Of a DNA stretch of 10,854 nucleotides, positions 1 through 7,207 are shown piece by piece; the first letter of the stretch is position 1; every line of letters begins with the position of its first letter. This DNA is from Thermoplasmata archaeon. GTDB taxonomy: Archaea; Thermoplasmatota; Thermoplasmata; Sysuiplasmatales; Sysuiplasmataceae. Below the pieces are notes generated by a model, which worked only from the letters and a program-made list of their open reading frames with translations, was not told the origin of the DNA and did not search any database. The translations under genes were made by a program, and so were the position numbers. The DNA is taken from positions 1 to 10,854 of the forward strand of contig JAJYOM010000045.1 of the NCBI GenBank assembly GCA_021796175.1. Direction: 5' to 3'.

Positions 1-88
1 TTCTTGCTATAATGAAGACATGAGCGTGCGAATCCATCGACAGCTTTTAGTCAGCCTAAATCTTGGTGTCTATTGCCAGTGAAATGAG
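1..88 (+). promoter_or_regulatory. Upstream region of the GMP synthase gene, weak promoter candidates
   Basis: No gene can be supported here. A TATAAT-like hexamer lies at 8-13, which would give a leader of about 50 bases. A weaker CCTAAAT at 55-61 would place the transcript start only a few bases before the ATG at 89. Bases 46-60 could form a 5-bp hairpin (TTTAG/CTAAA), too weak to call a terminator. I cannot decide between the two boxes, and the promoter could lie outside the window. Confidence 0.25.
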
Positions 89-1036
89 ATGGATGCCCGA
101 AAGTTCGTGGAGGAACAGGTAAGGGATATTTCCGCCCGGGTGGGAGGACGCGCGATAGTTGCTCTTTCAGGCGGGGTTGACAGCACAGTCGCCGCCGCAA
201 TCGTGAACAGGGCAATTGGAGACCGTCTGCTCGCTGTCTATGTCGACACCGGCTTCATGAGAAAGGGGGAAACTGAAAGGCTGGAGTCCATGTTCGGCCG
301 ACTCGGGCTGAACTACAGAATCGTGCATGCCTCTGACTTGTTTTTCGATTCTCTCGAAGGAGTGGCGGACGCGGAGAAGAAGAGAGTGGCAATAGGAAGG
401 AAGTTCATCGAGATTTTCGAGGAGGAGGCGGGCGCCTTCCAGGCAGAATACCTGGTCCAGGGAACAATTGCACCCGACTGGATAGAGAGCGGGGGGACGC
501 TGAGAGACAGGATAAAATCGCACCACAACGTCGCGGGCCTTCCGGAAAACATGAAGCTCAAACTGATTGAGCCGCTCAGGGATCTTTACAAGGACGAAGT
601 CAGGACGGTCGCGAGGCACCTTGCCATTGAAGTGTCCGAAAGGCAGCCCTTTCCGGGTCCGGGCCTCGCGGTGAGAGTTCTTGGGGGACTGACAAGGGAG
701 GATGTGGAGATAGAGAGGGAGGCGTGCGCCATCGTGGAGGAGGAGATTGAAAAGGCGTATGCCGAGCGGAGGATGGATGCACTGCCATGGCAGTACTTCT
801 CCGTCCTGATACCGGTGAGGAGTGTTGGGGTGCAGGGTGACGTCAGGGCATTCGGAAGGACCATAGTGGTGAGGGCTGTCCTGTCAAAGGATGCGATGAC
901 AGCCAGATTCGCGGACTTGCCGCATGATGTTCTCGAGAACATAGCGACAAGAATAACCAACAAGCTTGGGTCGTCAATTACAAGGGTCGTCTACGACATA
1001 ACAAACAAGCCGCCGGCGACCATAGAATGGGAATGA
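89..1036 (+). CDS. guaAB: GMP synthase (glutamine-hydrolysing) ATP pyrophosphatase subunit B
   Basis: This is the ATP-pyrophosphatase subunit of GMP synthase. It activates XMP by adenylation and aminates it to GMP, using ammonia from a separate glutamine amidotransferase subunit; it is cytosolic and belongs to purine synthesis. Visible motifs are the PP-loop SGGVDS (residues 27-32), VDTGFMRKGE (52-61), KSHHNVAGLP (143-152), RQPFPGPGL (185-193) and the XMP-binding dimerisation domain ending in KPPATIEWE (307-315). The 315 residues match the archaeal split form, which lacks the fused amidotransferase domain of bacterial GuaA. The amidotransferase gene is not in the window; only 88 bases precede this gene. 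The ATG at 89 leaves a normal N-terminus before the PP-loop, and an ATG at 84 is out of frame. The stop codon abuts the stop of the opposing gene with no spacer. Identification is firm. Confidence 0.96.
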   Translation: MDARKFVEEQVRDISARVGGRAIVALSGGVDSTVAAAIVNRAIGDRLLAVYVDTGFMRKGETERLESMFGRLGLNYRIVHASDLFFDSLEGVADAEKKRVAIGRKFIEIFEEEAGAFQAEYLVQGTIAPDWIESGGTLRDRIKSHHNVAGLPENMKLKLIEPLRDLYKDEVRTVARHLAIEVSERQPFPGPGLAVRVLGGLTREDVEIEREACAIVEEEIEKAYAERRMDALPWQYFSVLIPVRSVGVQGDVRAFGRTIVVRAVLSKDAMTARFADLPHDVLENIATRITNKLGSSITRVVYDITNKPPATIEWE

Positions 1037-1735
1037 TCATACATATCTTGACATTTCCGAAAGCGCCCGGACTGCTGTCGGTGCATTCTTCCATTCCACT
1101 CCAGGCTGCTCCGGGACGAACACTCCACCGAAACAGAGCCTGTTGAGTATTTCCATTTCGCCTGGCAGGCCAGTGAGCACCGCAGCCTCTCCAGGCGCGA
1201 CGTCCATGTTGCTCAACGAATACCTGAAGGGCCTGGCATGTGGCCTCACCATACCGTTTTCCGACGAGAACTGCATGTCATTGAAGTATCCGCCCATGCC
1301 GGATGCCTCGATCTGTATTTTCATCTGCTCCGGGGGTATGCCCAATGGAGAGTTGCAGACAAGCCCGAGCATCACCCTGGACTCCTCCATTGCCTGCAGG
1401 AACTCAGCAGTGCCTGGTACGGGAGAGAAATTAATCAGCATCGGAGCAGATACAGTCTCGACTATGCGCTGAATCATTGAAGGAAGCTCCAGCTCAAGAG
1501 AGTCTAGCACATTCTGGGCAACAGTGCTGAGTGGAGTCTCGGCACGTGTGCCCGCGATCCTGCCAAGCCTCTTCTGCATTTCCGAGTTGAAGAGGTAAGC
1601 CAGTCTGCCGACGCCGACATCATGTCCCTCAGTCTGCAGCAAATCAGAAACTGCCCTGACAGCAGTTTCGGGGATTGAGCTGATGTCGTGAGGGCCCGCG
1701 AACATGATTTCGTAGCCGACAATCAGCGCTTTCAC
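1037..1735 (-). CDS. HAD-fold protein lacking the catalytic residues (probable pseudoenzyme)
   Basis: The 232 residues follow the layout of a HAD-superfamily phosphatase: a first beta strand (ALIVGYEIMF, 3-12), a helical cap-like region (about 15-100), then Rossmann-fold landmarks PVPGTAEFLQAM (105-116), GLVCNSPLGIPP (124-135), YFNDMQFSSENG (150-161), RPHARPF (164-170) and VLTGLPGEMEI (186-196). At each HAD motif the usual catalytic residue is replaced: motif I DxD reads G7-Y8-E9, the motif II Ser/Thr is C127, the motif III Lys is R164, and the motif IV acidic pair is L190 and E195. The fold seems kept while nucleophile and metal ligands are gone, so phosphatase activity is unlikely; a binding or regulatory role is an inference. 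The start is a GTG at 1735, chosen because it preserves the first strand. The frame is open with no sign of decay. It converges on guaAB with zero spacing and diverges from the GAF-array gene. Confidence 0.75.
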   Translation of the reverse strand: MKALIVGYEIMFAGPHDISSIPETAVRAVSDLLQTEGHDVGVGRLAYLFNSEMQKRLGRIAGTRAETPLSTVAQNVLDSLELELPSMIQRIVETVSAPMLINFSPVPGTAEFLQAMEESRVMLGLVCNSPLGIPPEQMKIQIEASGMGGYFNDMQFSSENGMVRPHARPFRYSLSNMDVAPGEAAVLTGLPGEMEILNRLCFGGVFVPEQPGVEWKNAPTAVRALSEMSRYV

Positions 1736-1777
1736 GTGGTATAATACATTCAGGAAACTATTTCTCCTTTTTCAGTG

Positions 1778-1784
1778 ATTTAAA
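1778..1784 (-). promoter_or_regulatory. Possible TATA box of the HAD-like gene
   Basis: On the minus strand TTTAAAT at this place would put a transcript start near 1755 and a leader of about 20 bases before the GTG at 1735. No good ribosome-binding sequence is seen close to the GTG. The box overlaps the right arm of an imperfectly extended inverted repeat, TCCTTT (1765-1770) with AAAGGA (1782-1787), separated by 11 bases. The call rests on position and composition only. Confidence 0.35.
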
Positions 1785-1850
1785 GGAAAAGAGATATTCC
1801 GACCGGTGTCTTTTGGACCGCAGTGCTTTCGCAACTGGTAATTGAACGGG

Positions 1851-1860
1851 AATTTATATA
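1851..1860 (+). promoter_or_regulatory. TATA box of the GAF-array gene, apparently leaderless
   Basis: AATTTATATA is a good archaeal TATA box. Counting about 26-27 bases from its centre gives a start at about 1883-1886, on or next to the ATG at 1886, so the transcript is probably leaderless. There is no ribosome-binding sequence before the ATG, and an in-frame TAG directly precedes it, both of which agree with this reading. Confidence 0.65.
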
Positions 1861-1885
1861 AGACGACTTCAGGAAATCACCGTAG

Positions 1886-4852
1886 ATGACCGGCGGCGGG
1901 ATTCCGACACCAGTTACGGAACATAGACAGGATGAAACAACTCCTGCAGGTCCGGAAAAGAGGGCTGCCTGTGGTGTAAGCCTGCTGTCCATGCTGAAGG
2001 ATCTTTCACCAAACATGCAGATGTCTGAAAGGCTGGGCAAGCTGACGGCCACACTGAAGGATGTGTGCAGGCTGACCTCCATCAGACTCTACTTTGACAG
2101 GGGAGGAGGACCTGTACTCTTCTTCTCGGCCGGCAGGGAAATAAGCGTCGACACATTCGTCGAAGTGCACGATGTGCTCGCCTCATCCCAGAATGTGACA
2201 ACGATCAGGCACGATCCGGAAACAGGCATGCTGCTCAACCGGGTGATCGTACCTGTAGACAGCACGGATGGCAGTGGAATAGCTGTTGCATATGAGATTG
2301 ATTCGGCGAGGAAGGATCTTGCCGAGATTGACAGAATAGTGTCGGCAGCCTACCAGGCAATGATTCTTTTCTCAAAGGCTGAACTCGGAATTTCCCTTGC
2401 CTGGCTAAACGTGCTCGCGATCGTCGAGAATGAAGCAAATGACGCGTCCAAATCCAGCGGTGCGTCTTCCGCACTGATACTGACACGTGTGCTGGATAGA
2501 TTGAAGGATACGGGTTTCATCGCCGGATACTACCTGCTTTCAGCGGACGATATCAGGGATGGACATAAGCAGCTCCCGGCCGGCATGGAAAGAACTGGCG
2601 GAGGGGGCATGCTCTCCCAGATGACTGAATGCGTGCGGACATTGAAACCTGTCTTCGACAGGATATCCGACGGTTCCATTTCCTTCCCGGTGCATGATGA
2701 TGAGAACAGACTCTGGGCTGTCACATTCGTATTCGGCAGCAAGCCGCTGCTGAAACAGGAAAAGGAGCTGTGGGAGCGCATTGCTTTTGCTTTTGATATA
2801 ATGATAAGAGCTTTTGTCCTGAAGGCAAAGAGCAGCAGGCAGGCGGAGGAGATGAAGCGCCTCAAGAGCGACGCCTCTGCCTTCCTGGAAGTCTCCAGAT
2901 CCATTGAGAATGCAGACACTGTGTCCAGGCTGACAGGAAGATCGTCGGAGGGCATCTCAATAATGATGCAGGAGCAGTCATATCCCTTTGTCAGGGAGGA
3001 CGATTTCTTCGTGCTTTACGGTCAGCCTGCTGATGCGGCAAGAGTGAATGCAGAGGAAATTGCCTCATTGATATCCTCATCCATGGAAGTTTCCAGATAT
3101 GTGCATGAATTGCCTCTGGGGACGGTCGGAAAGGAGCTGCCAGTTCTTGCAGGTTTTGACAGTTGTGATTTCATCTATATTGCTGCAATCTACTCCAAGA
3201 GCGGCGAACTTGCAAGCTTCGTCGCCTGCCCCGGGCACAGGGATTACTCCCTGTCAAAGACAAAGGAGGATGCGATAACAGGCATTGCCGCAATTGCAAA
3301 TACCAGGATGAACGCGATCGGATGGGCGGAAGAGGCGGCGATCGAGAGAAAGAAGATGAAGAAGGTGGAGGAAGTCGTCTCCAGGATATCCTTTGCCGAA
3401 GGAGACAACAGCATCGTATCTTCGATAGTCGACGCCGCTTCAATATTGACCAATTCCGACATGGCGGCACTTGTGATATTGGATGCGGAGAAGAAATACG
3501 TCGTCGGAAGCGGAAGCGGTTTCGATGTGAGTGAGGAAATCGGAGACAGGTGGATAGCAAGGGGTGTAACGGGAAGGATTCTCAGGACAATGGAAGCTGA
3601 GATAATCAACGATTACGCCAATGATCCTGACAAGGAACAGTCTGTGCTGGACAGACTGAAATTCAGGCGCATTGCAGCTGTCCCGGTTCGTGTTGACATG
3701 AAGAACAAAGGTGTTCTGGCTGCCATCAACACAAGGGATGGCAGGTACGGGACGGAACACCTCAGAACACTGGAACTCCTCTCAAACATAGCCTCTTCCG
3801 CCATCAGGGCAATGAATGCCAGGAAGGAAAGGAGGAAACTTGTTGAAGACTTTGACAAGCTTCAGACTGCCGAGCTGAAGCTTTATTCGTCAAGAACCTA
3901 TGGCGAACTGATTGAGCTGCTTGCAGAGGAAGTGAAGAGACTGTTTCACGCTTCTGCAGTGCTGATTTCAACCGAAGTGAACAATGTCAAGAGAATACTC
4001 TATTCGACCTGCCAGGAAATAGAGGAGGGCGATGTTGTCTATAACAGCGGCCCCATAGGACTGCAGTTTGACGAGCAGCCTCATGTGGCGAGGATCGCTG
4101 AAAGGGTTGCGCTTGAAGAGGAATGGTCCAGGACACTTGAGACGAACGAGCTGCTTCTTGTCAGGGCAGGCACGCAGCACAATTCCATAGTCATTGCCGC
4201 TGTGAACGGCTCCGCCGGCCCGAAGTTCGGGACGGATGAGATTGGGAATTTCAGCAAGCTGTCCAAGATAGCCTCCACAGCGCTGGACAAGATGATGGTC
4301 CTCGGGGGCATGAACCAGAAGCTGAAACATCTGGAGATAATGCATACAATAGTCGATGCCCTCGTATATGGAAAGAATGACTACGAAATACTGGACGGCA
4401 TACTTCCAACACTCGTGGACATGTGCGGTGCAGATCTCGGTCTGTTCTGGAAGTATGAAGAGGAGAACAGAAAAGTGCGTGTTTCTGCGGAGTACTACAG
4501 GAACCGGGAAACTGAACATCTCATCGGATATGAGGTCGGCTCGAAGAAGGGCATTGTGGGAAGCGTGATCACCAACAGGATGCCCGTCCTTATAGCGAAT
4601 GCCGCCATAGACAGCAATGCTGTCCACATCAGCGGCACAAATATCGAGAAATTCGAAAGCGTGCTCGGTGTCCCGCTGATAATAGGCGGAAAGCTGCTGG
4701 GTGTCCTCATGGTCTACAGGGACAATCCGCCCCCGTTCACTTCGACTGAGCTCGATATGCTCTCCAGCGTCTCAAACGACATTTCGCTGGTGATGGCAAG
4801 ACAAACCATAACCCCAGAGAAGGGCGATCCTGCACTTCCAGGCACAGACTGA
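1886..4852 (+). CDS. Large soluble GAF-domain array protein without an output domain
   Basis: This 988-residue protein appears to be built from tandem GAF-like units of about 150 residues. The clearest is the last (about 810-975), with GADLGLFWKYEEE (848-860), KGIVGSVITNRMPVLIANA (888-906), GVPLIIGGKLLGVLMVYRD (928-946) and a closing FTSTELDMLSSVSNDI helix. A second clear unit spans about 490-645 (SDMAALVILD, GVTGRILRT, AAVPVRVDMKNKGVLAAIN). Regions at about 50-165, 170-310, 320-480 and 650-805 have similar strand and helix patterns but are only GAF-like by eye. Charged helices near 482-498 and 643-662 look like signalling linkers. I see no transmembrane segment, histidine kinase, GGDEF, PAS, receiver or DNA-binding domain. 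GAF domains bind small ligands or mediate dimerisation; the ligand here is unknown. An in-frame stop just before the ATG and the TATA box at 1851-1860 fix the start. The Orc1/Cdc6 gene follows 63 bases later on the same strand. Confidence 0.8.
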   Translation: MTGGGIPTPVTEHRQDETTPAGPEKRAACGVSLLSMLKDLSPNMQMSERLGKLTATLKDVCRLTSIRLYFDRGGGPVLFFSAGREISVDTFVEVHDVLASSQNVTTIRHDPETGMLLNRVIVPVDSTDGSGIAVAYEIDSARKDLAEIDRIVSAAYQAMILFSKAELGISLAWLNVLAIVENEANDASKSSGASSALILTRVLDRLKDTGFIAGYYLLSADDIRDGHKQLPAGMERTGGGGMLSQMTECVRTLKPVFDRISDGSISFPVHDDENRLWAVTFVFGSKPLLKQEKELWERIAFAFDIMIRAFVLKAKSSRQAEEMKRLKSDASAFLEVSRSIENADTVSRLTGRSSEGISIMMQEQSYPFVREDDFFVLYGQPADAARVNAEEIASLISSSMEVSRYVHELPLGTVGKELPVLAGFDSCDFIYIAAIYSKSGELASFVACPGHRDYSLSKTKEDAITGIAAIANTRMNAIGWAEEAAIERKKMKKVEEVVSRISFAEGDNSIVSSIVDAASILTNSDMAALVILDAEKKYVVGSGSGFDVSEEIGDRWIARGVTGRILRTMEAEIINDYANDPDKEQSVLDRLKFRRIAAVPVRVDMKNKGVLAAINTRDGRYGTEHLRTLELLSNIASSAIRAMNARKERRKLVEDFDKLQTAELKLYSSRTYGELIELLAEEVKRLFHASAVLISTEVNNVKRILYSTCQEIEEGDVVYNSGPIGLQFDEQPHVARIAERVALEEEWSRTLETNELLLVRAGTQHNSIVIAAVNGSAGPKFGTDEIGNFSKLSKIASTALDKMMVLGGMNQKLKHLEIMHTIVDALVYGKNDYEILDGILPTLVDMCGADLGLFWKYEEENRKVRVSAEYYRNRETEHLIGYEVGSKKGIVGSVITNRMPVLIANAAIDSNAVHISGTNIEKFESVLGVPLIIGGKLLGVLMVYRDNPPPFTSTELDMLSSVSNDISLVMARQTITPEKGDPALPGTD

Positions 4853-4872
4853 CAGTTTGCCAGGCATTGCAA

Positions 4873-4883
4873 AGATAATAAAA
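4873..4883 (+). promoter_or_regulatory. Possible TATA box between the GAF-array and cdc6 genes
   Basis: AGATAATAAAA lies in the 63-base gap. It would give a transcript start near 4905 and a leader of roughly 10 bases before the ATG at 4916. The cdc6 gene may therefore have its own promoter as well as read-through from the GAF-array gene. No ribosome-binding sequence is obvious in the gap. Confidence 0.35.
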
Positions 4884-4915
4884 GATGCGGTGAATAACCT
4901 TAACCGGACTTCACC

Positions 4916-6088
4916 ATGGCTAGCGGGGTATTCAGGGACATATCAAAACTCTCATTCGATTACGTGCCGGAGAAACTGCTGCACAGGGAGGAGCAGTGGA
5001 GAAGGCTCGAGGTCATGTTTGAGCCGGTCTCACAGGGCGGCTACAGCCAGAATGTCCTTCTTGTCGGAAGCATTGGAACGGGCAAGACTGTCACGTCGAA
5101 GCGCTTCTGCACTGAGCTTGCATTCAAGGCGAGGAAGTCAGGGAGGAGCATTGACTGGACTATAGTCAACTGCAGGCAGAGAAACAGTGAAGCATCAACA
5201 CTGCTGAAGATGATAAACTACTTCGACCCTAATTTCCCTGACAGAGGTTTCTCATCACAGGAGCTGAGAAAAGTCCTCAGGAAACATATAGAGAAGAGGG
5301 CAGGGCACTGCGTATTTGTGCTCGATGAGGTGGATGCGCTCTTCAGGAGCGGTGCAAGCGATCTTGTCTATTTTCTCAGCAGGCTGCCTGAGGAATCGGA
5401 CACGCTGAAAAACAAAGTGTCGCTCATACTGATATCGCAGAGGCATGTCTTTGACATGCTGGACATGTCTGCGCTTTCGACTTTCAAGAGAACCAACGTG
5501 GTCGAGTTCGGCAAGTACACAAAGGAGCAGCTGTTCGACATAATCTCGGCAAGGGCGGAACTGGCGCTGCTGAGCGGCAGTTACGACGATGACATACTGG
5601 ACCTGATAGCTGACATAGCGAGCGAGTGGGGGGATGCGCGCTTTGCCATTGAGATGCTTGAGAAATCCGGCATGCTTGCAAATGAGCGCATGGGCGACAG
5701 GATTGGCACTGAGGATGTGAGGGCCGCAAAGGCTGCCACCTATGCTTTTGTCACTGAGGAGAGGGTAGCGGGTCTGAACAGGGACCAGCTGCTGATACTG
5801 CTTGCAACCGCAAGACTGCTCAGGAACAGGGCATATACGGAAACGTCAGAGGTTGAGAAGTCATACAGGATTGTCTGCGAGGAACATGACACCAAGCCGA
5901 GGGCACACACACAATTCTACTCGCACGTCAAGGAACTTTCAGGCCAGGGACTCCTCGACATCAAGGCAAAGAAGGGGAGCGTTGCCGGCATGACCAATAT
6001 GATTACAATGCTGGATGTTCCCGCGGATGTCATGGTGCAGCAGGTGGAAAGGCTGCTTAACGAGGGCGGGAAGAAGAAAAAGAGGTAA
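4916..6088 (+). CDS. cdc6: Orc1/Cdc6-family replication-initiator AAA+ ATPase
   Basis: The 390 residues have the layout and usual length of archaeal Orc1/Cdc6 proteins, which bind origins and help load the MCM helicase. After the entry motif LLHREEQWRRL (21-31) come Walker A GSIGTGKT (51-58, K57), Walker B VFVLDEVD (133-140, D137/E138), the lid with sensor-2 GDAR (239-242), and a winged-helix DNA-binding domain (about 288-375). The tail is basic (GGKKKKR). Two points differ from the family: the sensor-1 position, normally Asn after a hydrophobic strand, reads Q175 in LILISQRH, and the following box that normally carries the arginine finger is poorly conserved (LSTFKRTN, 188-194). This suggests a divergent paralogue, perhaps a regulator rather than the main initiator. 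No origin-recognition repeats are evident nearby. gcvT starts 9 bases after the stop, so the two are probably co-transcribed. Confidence 0.9.
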   Translation: MASGVFRDISKLSFDYVPEKLLHREEQWRRLEVMFEPVSQGGYSQNVLLVGSIGTGKTVTSKRFCTELAFKARKSGRSIDWTIVNCRQRNSEASTLLKMINYFDPNFPDRGFSSQELRKVLRKHIEKRAGHCVFVLDEVDALFRSGASDLVYFLSRLPEESDTLKNKVSLILISQRHVFDMLDMSALSTFKRTNVVEFGKYTKEQLFDIISARAELALLSGSYDDDILDLIADIASEWGDARFAIEMLEKSGMLANERMGDRIGTEDVRAAKAATYAFVTEERVAGLNRDQLLILLATARLLRNRAYTETSEVEKSYRIVCEEHDTKPRAHTQFYSHVKELSGQGLLDIKAKKGSVAGMTNMITMLDVPADVMVQQVERLLNEGGKKKKR

Positions 6089-6094
6089 GGGGAG
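6089..6094 (+). promoter_or_regulatory. Ribosome-binding sequence of gcvT
   Basis: GGGGAG lies between the cdc6 stop and the gcvT ATG at 6098, about 3 bases from the ATG. It continues a purine-rich stretch that encodes the basic tail of the Cdc6 protein. The short spacing makes its strength uncertain, but it fits an internal gene of an operon, unlike the leaderless starts inferred elsewhere in the window. Confidence 0.5.
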
Positions 6095-6097
6095 AAA

Positions 6098-7204
6098 ATG
6101 AATGTGACTGAATTGAAGAGAACGGCCATCTTTGAAGAGCATGTGAAGCTCGGCGGACATATGGTGGATTTTGCCGGCTGGGATATGCCACTTCACTATG
6201 GCTCCATAATAGAGGAGCATATGGCCGTCAGGCAGAAGGTGGGCCTGTTCGACGTTTCGCACATGGGAGAGCTGCTCTTCACTGGTGACAGCGCACCGGC
6301 GGAACTGGACAGGCTCTCGACAAACGGTCTGAAGGATACCGAACTGAATGTGTGCACATACACGCACCACCTGAACAGGGATGGCAGGATTATTGATGAC
6401 ACCATCGCAACCAGGATATCTGAAAAGCAGTTCATGACGGTGCCGAACGCATCAAAAACATCTGAGATTCTGGAGTGGGTAAAATCCAATGCCCGCTGCA
6501 ACATCACGAATGTCAGCGACAGCGTATGCTGCTTCGCACTGCAGGGACCTCTCGCTAAGAATGTGATGGACAAAATCGAACCGGGTGCGAACGACCTCAA
6601 AAGTTTCAGGGGCATGTTCACCGGCAGAGGCAGCGGCGATTTCATGCAGACGCTGGAGGCAGGGAAAACATACATTACAAGGACAGGCTACACCGGCGAA
6701 GACGGCTTCGAGTTTTTCATTCATGCCGGCAGGGGTGCTGAGCTCTGGAGGAGGCTGATGGATGCAGGGAAGGAGTTCGGCATCACACCTGTCGGCCTGG
6801 GCGCCAGGGATTCACTGCGTCTGGAAAAGTGCTACCTGCTTTCAGGCACTGATTTTGACGGCAGGCAGACGACGCTAGAGACCGGTTACAACTGGATAAT
6901 AAACTGGGAACACGATTTCATGGGCAGGCAGGCACTGGAGAAGCAGAAGAGCATCGGTGCATATCCGAAACTTGCCAGCTTCCTGACCGACGGCAGGACA
7001 ATACCGCGGCATGGGGACGCCATTAATGGGGCAGGAGCCGCAGGTCAGGTGACAAGCGGCGGCTACTCTCCGGTCCTCGGGAAGGCAATCGCAATGGGCT
7101 ACATGAGCCCGTGGAGCAGGGCGGATGATGCGGTCAGCATCAACGTACGCGGAAGAGAAATCCGGGCCAAAGTTGTCAGGCCGCCGTTCGTAAAAAAGAA
7201 TTGA
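6098..7204 (+). CDS. gcvT: Aminomethyltransferase, T protein of the glycine cleavage system
   Basis: GcvT transfers the aminomethyl group's carbon from lipoylated H protein to tetrahydrofolate or a related pterin, releasing ammonia, in cytosolic glycine breakdown. The 368 residues match the family's usual length and contain FAGWDMPLHY (25-34), FDVSHMGE (51-58), GRIIDDTIATR (96-106), where the family's catalytic aspartate lies, TRTGYTGEDGFE (194-205), GARDSLRLEKCYLLSGTD (235-252) and the C-terminal barrel motif TSGGYSPVLGKAIAMGY (319-335). No key residue appears missing. The ATG at 6098 is preceded by a purine-rich ribosome-binding sequence and lies 9 bases after cdc6. The P and H protein genes are not in the window, so the enzyme's partners must be encoded elsewhere. 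Other folate enzymes of the same fold (dimethylglycine dehydrogenase type, YgfZ) fit less well because the GcvT signature around GARDSLRLE is intact. Confidence 0.95.
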   Translation: MNVTELKRTAIFEEHVKLGGHMVDFAGWDMPLHYGSIIEEHMAVRQKVGLFDVSHMGELLFTGDSAPAELDRLSTNGLKDTELNVCTYTHHLNRDGRIIDDTIATRISEKQFMTVPNASKTSEILEWVKSNARCNITNVSDSVCCFALQGPLAKNVMDKIEPGANDLKSFRGMFTGRGSGDFMQTLEAGKTYITRTGYTGEDGFEFFIHAGRGAELWRRLMDAGKEFGITPVGLGARDSLRLEKCYLLSGTDFDGRQTTLETGYNWIINWEHDFMGRQALEKQKSIGAYPKLASFLTDGRTIPRHGDAINGAGAAGQVTSGGYSPVLGKAIAMGYMSPWSRADDAVSINVRGREIRAKVVRPPFVKKN

Positions 7205-7207
7205 GCG

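Noticed and set aside
3968..4627. A 219-codon minus-strand frame inside the GAF-array gene
   Set aside because: It lies wholly within a well-supported gene, has no promoter or family resemblance and reads like an antisense shadow rich in His, Cys and Tyr.
4853..4915. Replication origin next to cdc6
   Set aside because: The gap is 63 bases with no repeated origin-recognition boxes or long AT-rich unwinding element; neither does the 150-bp region at 1736-1885 show clear copies.
4857..5165. A 102-codon frame starting with TTG across the cdc6 start
   Set aside because: It overlaps the strongly supported cdc6 frame, turns into Ser/Arg-rich sequence typical of a shadow frame and matches no family I recognise.
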